A stretch of DNA of 64,000 nucleotides from assembly GCA_002733495.1 (NCBI GenBank), contig NVVV01000003.1, positions 44,493 through 108,492 of the forward strand. Reading direction: 5' to 3'. A program made the position numbers and the translations under genes. Position 1 is the stretch's first letter. Each line of letters begins with the position of its first letter. This stretch comes from Robiginitomaculum sp. (GTDB taxonomy: Bacteria > Pseudomonadota > Alphaproteobacteria > Caulobacterales > Maricaulaceae). Below are positions 56,524 to 64,000 of this stretch, piece after piece. The notes beneath the pieces were generated by a model that was given only the letters and a program-made list of their open reading frames with translations, made no database searches and was not told where the DNA came from.

Positions 56524-57657
56524 TCATTTTTTCATCTTCGCTGCGGCCTGTTTGCGGATAGTTTCACGGACCTTGATATCAAAACCCTTATCGGGTGAAT
56601 TTTTGATCCGCTTTTTCGCCTCTTCCTTAAGGTAGACATCCCGTTTCTTGACCAAGATTTCCATTTTGCTGTTCAGGGTCTGCCGCTCTTTGACCAAAGC
56701 GTTCAGCTTTGCCTTTTGCTCCTTTTTGCTAAGTCCCTTCAGTTCTTTGGGCAGAGACGCCTTGTCGAGGGTCTCCAGTGATACCTTGCCGTCGGCGTAA
56801 TCCTCGACCAGCTCATTGCCGCCGGTGAGCACCTTGTTTTTTTTGCCGGTTTTAAAACGATAACTGGCCATGTCAGAGGCGACCCGTGCCGGGGCGGCCA
56901 GAGCCAGGTTGCGCTTGGTGCGTATCTCGGCCCGTGCGGTGGCGGTGCCATAGCCAAGGACCGTGTGGTTCATGGCCTGTTGCATCTGCTCAATTTGCCC
57001 ATCATAGGGGGTGTTCACCTGTTTCATGCCGCCATTTTGCGCAATAGCCAGATAGTCGCCATCGCCCAGATCGGCAATCTCGCGCCAGACTTTGGCTGTA
57101 TCGCTGTGCCGACCGGCCTGCACCGTGTTGACTATAATGTCGGCATCACGGGCGTCGCGTAAGGTGACCGCATAGGGAATATCGTTTGGGTAATCCATAT
57201 GGGGCGGGGCATCCCCTACCAGAAAGACCAGACGCAGGGTTTGCGGATTGCGGCTCCATTGCAGGTCTTCAATGCTTTCCGTGAGGGCCTGATTGACCGA
57301 TTCGGGGCGATCGCCACCGCCTTGCGCCTTGAATTCCAGCAAATGCCCGTAAATGCTATTCATATCATCGGTCAGGTCGAAGGTTCTGGTGACATAGGCA
57401 TCCCCACGATCACGATAACCGATCAGGGCAAAGCGAATGCGTCCCTGCTGGCCTTGCCTAGTATCGGCAATATCGTTGGCGATTGCCCAGATTTTTTGTT
57501 TGGCCCCTTCGATCAGGCCGGACATGGACCCTGTGGTGTCGAGCACAAACGCAACATCAACATCATAAGAGGGGGCGAGGGGGCGTGCAGCAAGGGCGCT
57601 CTGGCCGCTGCCAAGCAGGAGGACGCACAAAGATGCGCCAAGGTACAGGTGTTTCAT
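56524..57657 (-). CDS. Secreted von Willebrand A domain protein
   Basis: 377 residues from ATG 57657. Signal peptide (YLGASLCVLLLGSGQSALA) and VWA domain about 30-240: MIDAS-type VAFVLDTTGSMSGLIEGAK, with TFDLTDDM and FLVGDAPPHMDYPND as the later loops. The C-terminal part is coiled-coil rich and basic (KKEQKAKLNALVKERQ, ISPDKGF type). Secreted VWA proteins often bind metals and partners; this one resembles the family found beside metal-dependent membrane complexes, but no partner is known. It sits alone between the broken RHH gene and nuoA. Confidence 0.85.
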   Translation of the reverse strand: MKHLYLGASLCVLLLGSGQSALAARPLAPSYDVDVAFVLDTTGSMSGLIEGAKQKIWAIANDIADTRQGQQGRIRFALIGYRDRGDAYVTRTFDLTDDMNSIYGHLLEFKAQGGGDRPESVNQALTESIEDLQWSRNPQTLRLVFLVGDAPPHMDYPNDIPYAVTLRDARDADIIVNTVQAGRHSDTAKVWREIADLGDGDYLAIAQNGGMKQVNTPYDGQIEQMQQAMNHTVLGYGTATARAEIRTKRNLALAAPARVASDMASYRFKTGKKNKVLTGGNELVEDYADGKVSLETLDKASLPKELKGLSKKEQKAKLNALVKERQTLNSKMEILVKKRDVYLKEEAKKRIKNSPDKGFDIKVRETIRKQAAAKMKK

Positions 57658-57926
57658 TGTTCTAACCTCATGCGCCCCCGCACACGCTTTATGCGCAGCG
57701 ATTCTGCCGAAAATGCGGCATTGGTGTGGTGATTTATGGTGTGACGAAAAATGCTTGTGCTTTGCGGGTACTGGCATGCTGAAAAAAGTCTGAGTGCGCG
57801 ACAAATCGCCCTGCAAAGGTGATTGCCATTTTGGGCGCACAGTTCTAGCTTCGCGTTCCAGAGCGGGGGCTCATGAGTGTGAGTCGCCGCGCCACTATGC
57901 CAGGTGCATTATTGCCGGAGCTTCCT

Positions 57927-58292
57927 ATGAGCGACTTGCTGCTCGACTATCTTCCTGTCCTGATTTTCTTGGCCATAGCCGCCGTTATTGGGCTGGTCTT
58001 TATGATTTTACCTGTGATTTTTGCCCCCAAGAACCCAGACAGTGAAAAGGTTTCGACCTATGAATGCGGGTTTGAGGCCTTTGATGATGCGCGGATGAAG
58101 TTTGACGTTAAATTCTATCTGGTGGCGATTCTGTTTATCGTTTTTGATCTGGAAGTGGTTTTTCTGTTTCCGTGGGCTGTGAATTTAAAGGCGCTGGGGC
58201 CTTATGCCTTCTGGACCATGATGGTGTTTCTCGCCGAATTGATGATTGGCTTTATGTATGCGTGGCGTCGCGGCGCCCTAGAATGGGAATAA
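57927..58292 (+). CDS. nuoA: NADH-quinone oxidoreductase subunit A
   Basis: 121 residues with three helices. [41 protein letters not shown] is almost the family signature, with the Glu of helix 2. It is the first nuo gene; complex I pumps protons while reducing quinone. CCGGAG lies 8 bases ahead of ATG 57927. Residues upstream of 57927 (open from 57873) are not conserved. nuoB follows after 4 bases. Confidence 0.95.
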   Translation: MSDLLLDYLPVLIFLAIAAVIGLVFMILPVIFAPKNPDSEKVSTYECGFEAFDDARMKFDVKFYLVAILFIVFDLEVVFLFPWAVNLKALGPYAFWTMMVFLAELMIGFMYAWRRGALEWE

Positions 58293-58296
58293 TCTC

Positions 58297-58860
58297 ATGA
58301 GTGATACAAACGTGCCTGCGTATTCTGCCGCTCGGGTGGCCACGCCTCACTATGACCCTAAAAAACACGACCCGTTTCACGATGGGGTAACGGACGCGCT
58401 GATGGACAAGGGTTTTGTCATTGCCAGCGCCGACGAATTGATCACATGGGCGCGCACCGGCTCACTCATGTGGATGACATTTGGCCTGGCCTGCTGTGCC
58501 GTGGAAATGATGCAGGCCGCCATGCCACGCTATGACGTGGAACGCTTTGGTTTTGCGCCGCGCGCCTCCCCACGCCAGTCCGATGTGATGATTGTGGCGG
58601 GCACGCTGACCAATAAAATGGCACCGGCCCTGCGCAAGGTTTATGACCAGATGCCAGAGCCTCGCTATGTGATCTCCATGGGATCATGTGCCAATGGCGG
58701 AGGGTATTATCATTATTCCTATTCCGTGGTGCGTGGGTGTGACCGCATTGTGCCGGTTGATATTTATGTGCCGGGCTGTCCACCAACTGCTGAGGCGCTG
58801 GTTTATGGCATTTTACAATTGCAGAAAAAAATTCGCCGTGTGGGGGACATTATTCGATGA
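58297..58860 (+). CDS. nuoB: NADH-quinone oxidoreductase subunit B
   Basis: 187 residues. Binds the terminal [4Fe-4S] cluster N2. The cysteines are in [34 protein letters not shown] and [41 protein letters not shown] is typical. Overlaps nuoC by 4 bases (ATGA). Confidence 0.97.
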   Translation: MSDTNVPAYSAARVATPHYDPKKHDPFHDGVTDALMDKGFVIASADELITWARTGSLMWMTFGLACCAVEMMQAAMPRYDVERFGFAPRASPRQSDVMIVAGTLTNKMAPALRKVYDQMPEPRYVISMGSCANGGGYYHYSYSVVRGCDRIVPVDIYVPGCPPTAEALVYGILQLQKKIRRVGDIIR

Positions 58861-59468
58861 GTGAGTCCATCACCGACCTTGAAACCTATCTGCTGGCCGA
58901 GCTGGGCACGGCCCTGACCGGCAGCATGGTTGAATTTGAAGAGCTGACGCTGAATGCCCATGCCGAACAGATCGTCAAAATCCTGACCTTTTTGCGTGAT
59001 GACAGCCAGTGCCGCTTTGAAACCCTGATTGATATCTGCGGGGCGGACTATCCGGGGCGGGCGCGCCGTTTTGATGTAGTTTATCATTTACTTTCAATGC
59101 GTGAAAACATACGCTTACGTATTAAAGTTAAAGTGGAAGAGGGCGGCACAGTGCCCAGTGTTGTGGATGTATATCCGGCGGCAAACTGGAATGAACGCGA
59201 AGCCTTTGACATGTATGGCATCCTGTTTGCCAATCACCCGGATTTGCGCCGTATTCTCACTGACTATGGCTTTGAGGGGCATCCTCTTCGCAAGGATTTC
59301 CCGCTCTCGGGTCATGTGCAATGTCGTTATGACGAGGAACAGCGCCGGGTGGTTTATGAGCCGGTGTCCTTAACCCAGGAATTTCGCAATTTCGACAATC
59401 TAAGCCCATGGGAAGGCGCAAAATATGTGCTGGACGAGGCCAATAAAAAAGAAGGCGAAGGGCAATGA
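58857..59468 (+). CDS. nuoC: NADH-quinone oxidoreductase subunit C
   Basis: 203 residues. The 30-kDa peripheral subunit of complex [40 protein letters not shown] is the hallmark. It overlaps nuoB by 4 bases but is separated from nuoD by a 200-base stretch of repeats. Confidence 0.95.
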   Translation: MSESITDLETYLLAELGTALTGSMVEFEELTLNAHAEQIVKILTFLRDDSQCRFETLIDICGADYPGRARRFDVVYHLLSMRENIRLRIKVKVEEGGTVPSVVDVYPAANWNEREAFDMYGILFANHPDLRRILTDYGFEGHPLRKDFPLSGHVQCRYDEEQRRVVYEPVSLTQEFRNFDNLSPWEGAKYVLDEANKKEGEGQ

Positions 59469-59493
59469 GTTTTTCCTGTATAAACCTCTTCGT

Positions 59494-59646
59494 TGTCATT
59501 GCCCGATTTATTCGGGTAATCCAGTCAGGCTTCCATTCTTTGCTGGATTATAGGGACAAGCCCGATAATGACATGAGGCGTCATACCGATGAAAATCGGT
59601 ATCCAGAACAGAGCCGCTACTGGATTTCGGTCTGCGCCGGAATGAC
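59494..59646. repeat. Repeats A and B between nuoC and nuoD
   Basis: Family A at 59494-59572 (GTCATTGCCCGATTTATTCGGG ... GATAATGAC) and family B at 59579-59646 (GTCATACCGATGAAAATCGG...). They occupy the nuoC-nuoD gap (59469-59667), where relatives typically have little or no spacing. They could form hairpins in the nuo transcript. Confidence 0.85.
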
Positions 59647-59667
59647 GAACAGCGCGGAGGCGGGCTG

Positions 59668-60858
59668 ATGGCTGACATCGAAGTCGAAACCGAAGGTCGC
59701 AATTTCACCATTAACTTTGGTCCCCAACACCCGGCGGCGCACGGTGTGCTGCGTCTTGTGGTCGAGCTGGATGGGGAAGTGGTCAAGCGGGTGGACCCGC
59801 ATATCGGTCTTTTGCATCGCGGCACCGAAAAGCTGATCGAGCACAAGACCTATTTGCAGGCCTTGCCGTATTTTGACCGGCTGGATTATGTGGCGCCGAT
59901 GAACCAGGAGCACGCCTTCTGTCTGGCCATTGAAAAACTGGCCGATATTGAGGTGCCGCGCCGGGCAAAGTTTATTCGGGTGCTGTATTCAGAAATTGGC
60001 CGGCTGTTGTCGCACCTTTTGAATGTGACGACACAGGCCATGGACGTTGGCGCGCTGACCCCGCCGCTCTGGGGTTTTGAAGAGCGCGAAAAACTGATGG
60101 TTTTCTATGAACGCGCCTCTGGCTCTCGTATGCACGCGGCCTATTTTCGCCCGGGCGGTGTACATCAGGATTTGCCGCCAGAATTATTGCACGACATTGG
60201 GGAATTTTGCGAAACTTTCCCCAAAGTGCTGGACGATATTGAAACCCTGCTGACCGATAACCGTATCTTTAAACAGCGTAATGCGGATATTGGCATTGTG
60301 TCACAGCAAGATGCGCTGGATTGGGGCTTTTCTGGCGTCATGGTGCGCGGGTCGGGCATGAAGTGGGATTTGCGCCGCTCTCAGCCATATGAGATTTATT
60401 CCGAGCTGGATTTTGACATTGCCATTGGCAAGCATGGCGATTGCTATGACCGTTATCTGGTCCGCATGGCGGAAATGCGCCAGTCTGTGAAGATCATGCA
60501 GCAATGCCTGGAAAAAATGCCAAAGGGTCCGGTGATGGAAACCTCGGGCAAGGTGGCCCCGCCTAACCGCGCCGAGATGAAACAGTCGATGGAAGCGCTG
60601 ATTCACCACTTTAAGCTTTATACCGAGGGCTTTCACGTCCCCGAGGGCGAAGTCTATACTGCGGTCGAGGCCCCCAAGGGCGAATTTGGGGTGTATCTGG
60701 TATCGGATGGCACCAACAAGCCTTATCGGTGCAAGATCAAGGCCCCGGGCTATATGCACTTGCAGGCCATGGATTTTCTGAACAAGGGCCATATGCTGGC
60801 CGACATTGCGGCCATTATCGGCTCGATTGATGTGGTGTTCGGGGAGATTGACCGATGA
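59668..60858 (+). CDS. nuoD: NADH-quinone oxidoreductase subunit D
   Basis: 396 residues. The 49-kDa subunit next to cluster N2 and the quinone site. [32 protein letters not shown] and [38 protein letters not shown] are conserved. The Tyr/His of the quinone cavity lie in the first two. Overlaps the next small gene by 4 bases. Confidence 0.97.
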   Translation: MADIEVETEGRNFTINFGPQHPAAHGVLRLVVELDGEVVKRVDPHIGLLHRGTEKLIEHKTYLQALPYFDRLDYVAPMNQEHAFCLAIEKLADIEVPRRAKFIRVLYSEIGRLLSHLLNVTTQAMDVGALTPPLWGFEEREKLMVFYERASGSRMHAAYFRPGGVHQDLPPELLHDIGEFCETFPKVLDDIETLLTDNRIFKQRNADIGIVSQQDALDWGFSGVMVRGSGMKWDLRRSQPYEIYSELDFDIAIGKHGDCYDRYLVRMAEMRQSVKIMQQCLEKMPKGPVMETSGKVAPPNRAEMKQSMEALIHHFKLYTEGFHVPEGEVYTAVEAPKGEFGVYLVSDGTNKPYRCKIKAPGYMHLQAMDFLNKGHMLADIAAIIGSIDVVFGEIDR

Positions 60859-61124
60859 ACGCGATGTTGAAATGCGGCACCCACGGCGAACAACCGGAAA
60901 CCTATGTTTGCAAGCATATTGTACAGGCCATGAAGACAGGCAATGAGACCGGGTTTTACTGGTCCATTGAAGACGGTGTTTATGATGCGGTGTGTGAAAA
61001 GTGTAACGCTATGAGCGATGCCAAATGGCAAAATCGCCAGACCGATCTGGTGCGCACCTTGTGCCTTGGGTGTTTCAAGGTCGCGGCCAATCATAATGGT
61101 GTTGATGTTGAGGAGGTGGCCTGA
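60855..61124 (+). CDS. Small Cys-rich protein of unknown function inside the nuo operon
   Basis: 89 residues. Two Cys pairs are clear, CEKCNAMSD and CLGCFKVA, plus [16 protein letters not shown], giving a possible zinc-binding arrangement (Cys, Cys and His/Cys, Cys). It overlaps nuoD by 4 bases and nuoE by 1 base, so translation is tightly coupled. It is not a standard nuo subunit. Related small proteins with a C.THG..(Y/F)VC.HI opening may exist in other bacteria, but I cannot name a family with confidence. Confidence 0.8.
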   Translation: MNAMLKCGTHGEQPETYVCKHIVQAMKTGNETGFYWSIEDGVYDAVCEKCNAMSDAKWQNRQTDLVRTLCLGCFKVAANHNGVDVEEVA

Positions 61125-61909
61125 TGTCGTCGCGTCATCTCGCAAAAGAGCAACCGGACAGCTTCGCTTTTTCCAAAGACGGTGAAAAAAAAGCCAAAAC
61201 CTGGATCGCCAAATATCCAAAGGGCAAGGAACGCTCTGCGGTAATCCCGCTTCTGTGGATTGCACAGAAAGATAATGGCGGCTGGCTATCTGAACCGGCC
61301 ATGCGCGTCGTAGGCGATCGTCTGGGCATGGCGCATATTCGGGTGCTGGAAGTCGCCACGTTTTACACCATGTTCAAACTGGAGCCGGTCGGCGAACATT
61401 TGATCCAGGTCTGTGGCACGACGCCGTGTATGCTGCGCGGTTCAGGCGACATCATCAAAGTTTGTAAAAACCGCATTGGCGAAAAGAATACCGTCTCGGC
61501 GGATGGCAAATTTACCTGGGAAGAGGTGGAATGTCTGGGCGCGTGCGTAAATGCGCCCATGGTGCAAATTTCCAATGGGTCTGGCGATCATTATTACGAG
61601 GATCTGAATGAGGCGAGCATGGAAAAACTGCTCGACGATCTGGCGGCGGGCAAAACTGTTAAGGACGGCCCGCAAAATGGCCGCCACACCTCTGAGCCTC
61701 TGGGCGGTGCGCAAACTTTAAGCGATAAATCGCTTTATAATGGTGCGCGGGCCAAGCCTTTGAAAAGCATTCCCAATGCGCCCAAGACCGCCGGGAAGGT
61801 CAAGGCTGCGCCGAAGAAGAAAACCACAGTGATCGCGGACGGCAAAAAGGCTGCGCCCAGAAAAGTAACGGCTAAAAAGGCACCTGCAAAGAAGGGGACA
61901 AAGAAATGA
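61124..61909 (+). CDS. nuoE: NADH-quinone oxidoreductase subunit E with Lys/Ala-rich tail
   Basis: 261 residues. Carries the N1a [2Fe-2S] cluster; Cys ligands are in QVCGTTPCMLRGS and EVECLGACVNAPM. The thioredoxin-like fold covers about 1-170. A C-terminal extension of about 80 residues is rich in Ala, Lys and Pro (KAAPKKK, APRKVTAKKAPAKK). Such extensions are seen in alphaproteobacterial NuoE. The start codon overlaps the preceding TGA by one base. Confidence 0.96.
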   Translation: MSSRHLAKEQPDSFAFSKDGEKKAKTWIAKYPKGKERSAVIPLLWIAQKDNGGWLSEPAMRVVGDRLGMAHIRVLEVATFYTMFKLEPVGEHLIQVCGTTPCMLRGSGDIIKVCKNRIGEKNTVSADGKFTWEEVECLGACVNAPMVQISNGSGDHYYEDLNEASMEKLLDDLAAGKTVKDGPQNGRHTSEPLGGAQTLSDKSLYNGARAKPLKSIPNAPKTAGKVKAAPKKKTTVIADGKKAAPRKVTAKKAPAKKGTKK

Positions 61910-61919
61910 TCCCCAGTGT

Positions 61920-62090
61920 TGTCATTGCCCGACGGGTTCGGGCAATCCAGTCTTTTTTCAATCTGGATTACCGGGACAAGCCCGGTAATGACATTCGGCG
62001 TCATTCCGGTGAAAACCGGAATCCAGTTGGGAATCACCACTGGATACCGACTGAAGCCTGCCCCGGACTGCGATCCGGGGTCGGTATGAC
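61920..62090. repeat. Repeats A and B between nuoE and the small membrane-protein gene
   Basis: Family A at 61920-61992 (GTCATTGCCCGACGGGTTCG...) and family B at 61999-62090 (GTCATTCCGGTGAAAACCGG...). This is the second insertion of the same two families in the same order in the operon. Confidence 0.85.
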
Positions 62091-62104
62091 GGAAGGGCGG
62101 CATC

Positions 62105-62342
62105 ATGACCGCTAACCCTTCCGACCTCCCTGCAAAAATGCCAAAAACTATGACCGATAATCAAATCCTTATCGCTTTGATTACGCTGGTGGAAATGCTC
62201 ACCTTGGGCGGCATCGCCATTGGCTATTTCATCACCAAGGCGGACACGTGGATTCACGTCGGCGTGGCGGTTTTGGTCATTGCTGGCGCCGCGGTAATTT
62301 ATTTGAGCTGGAAAGATACAAAAGCAAAAAAGGTCGGCGACA

Positions 62343-62350
<8 letters not shown>
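62105..62350 (+). CDS. Small two-helix membrane protein inside the nuo operon
   Basis: 81 residues. Hydrophobic helices [21 protein letters not shown] and [18 protein letters not shown] are followed by a basic tail. AAGGG lies 7 bases ahead of ATG 62105. A later ATG at 62150 would also give both helices. Small membrane genes also occur in the nuo operons of some alphaproteobacteria (for example DUF5337 type), but I cannot confirm this one belongs there. It overlaps nuoF by 8 bases. Confidence 0.75.
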
Positions 62351-63641
<1,291 letters not shown>

Positions 63642-63669
63642 GGCGATGAGTGAGCAAAATTCCACACCT

Positions 63670-63738
63670 CGTCATTCCGGGATGCGCCGGAATCCAGAGC
63701 AGAGTCACAACTGGACCCCGGCCTGCGCCGGGGTGACG
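63670..63738. repeat. Family B repeat before nuoG
   Basis: GTCATTCCGGGATGCGCCGG to CGCCGGGGTGACGG. The right end lies shortly before the next GC-rich palindromic block at 63752-63888. Confidence 0.8.
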
Positions 63739-63751
63739 GCAATACTTTCTG

Positions 63752-63888
63752 TCCTCCCCCGTTTACGGGGGAGGTGGGCGCGGATGCGTTCGGAGGGGGG
63801 GCTTTTACTGTCCCACTCTGAAAGGTCATCATACAAGGTTTCCCCCCACCACCCCTGCGGGGCACCTCCCCCGCAAGCAGGGGAGGAA
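63752..63888. repeat. GC-rich composite inverted repeat (family E) before nuoG
   Basis: CCTCCCCCGTTTACGGGGGAGG starts at 63752, a perfect local palindrome of 7-bp arms; the far end CTCCCCCGCAAGCAGGGGAGG at 63866-63886 is another. The two halves are separated by about 90 bases with a T-rich centre. A recurrent element type in alphaproteobacterial genomes. Confidence 0.75.
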
Positions 63889-63911
63889 AACAGTCTCATG
63901 AGGATGGCCCG

Positions 63912-64000
63912 ATGAGTGATCTGCGCAAAGTTAATGTGGACGGCAAGGACATCGAAGTTCCGGGCCATTACACGCTGATGCAGGCCTGCGAGGAAGCGGG
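63912..64000 (+). CDS. nuoG: NADH-quinone oxidoreductase subunit G, N-terminal start (3' end outside window)
   Basis: 29 complete codons. SDLRKVNVDGKDIEVPGHYT and LMQACEEAG match the start of the ferredoxin-like [2Fe-2S] domain of NuoG, where the cluster cysteines would follow beyond the window. The preceding repeat insertion has the same GATGAGTGA at its left end (63645-63653) as at this start. The distance from nuoF is about 270 bases. Confidence 0.9.
   Translation, partial: MSDLRKVNVDGKDIEVPGHYTLMQACEEA

Noticed and set aside
63646..63915. Reading frame of 89 codons starting at the first CGATGAGTGA before nuoG
   Set aside because: It lies entirely in repeat families B and E and has no protein-like features. 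Its start copies the nuoG start codon.

Overview
The window looks like a piece of an alphaproteobacterial chromosome of moderate GC content. Four things point there: a divK-pleD-rpmG block, the clpP/clpX/lon/hup chain, a nuo operon with a C-terminally extended NuoE, and DinB with an N-terminal zinc-ribbon-like extension. The genus cannot be named from the sequence alone. Many intergenic gaps carry short palindromic repeats of a few recurring families (A to E below), and these even sit inside the nuo operon.

Layout. 1-5495: end of a sulfotransferase gene with a tandemly duplicated 3' end, a membrane-tethered peroxiredoxin-like protein, and a tyrosine catabolism cluster (maiA, hppD, a VOC protein, fahA, a MarR regulator) in which no homogentisate dioxygenase is seen. 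5498-14726: histidine utilisation by the HutF/HutG route (hutF divergent from hutI-hutH-hutG, then hutU). A hybrid sensor kinase on the opposite strand separates hutG from hutU. 14987-23466: glmS-kdsD for sugar precursors, a three-gene DUF3604 / PpiC-like / HupE-UreJ-like cassette, and isovaleryl-CoA dehydrogenase. 23631-29149: the most unusual stretch. It holds two tandem paralogous TadG-like von Willebrand A proteins, each with a lysine block followed by a long Asp/Asn block inside the VWA region, then a convergent membrane-anchored lysozyme and a secreted Kelch protein. 29173-42767: a mix of mgtE, an M19 dipeptidase with a lipoprotein RidA, sdaA, an amidase lipoprotein, an aminopeptidase-like/methyltransferase pair, an acyl-CoA racemase-type enzyme, a degenerate PleD-like protein and dinB.

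42956-55546: conserved cell-cycle and proteostasis genes (divK, pleD, rpmG, an MFS transporter, clpP, clpX, a class C beta-lactamase-like hydrolase, an M18 aminopeptidase, lon, hup) and tRNA-Val and tRNA-Asp. Heat-shock-like promoters are visible before clpX and lon. 55674-57657: a broken ribbon-helix-helix/secreted-protein gene and a VWA lipoprotein-sized secreted protein. 57927-64000: nuoA, B, C, D, a Cys-rich small gene, nuoE, a small membrane-protein gene, nuoF and the start of nuoG, which runs off the edge.

The best candidates for something undescribed are the twin charge-block TadG-like genes (one contains an exact 8+8 array of two synonymous hexanucleotides), the DUF3604/PpiC/HupE cassette, and the repeat elements that entered the nuo operon, one of them flanked by a 10-bp direct repeat at the nuoG start codon.
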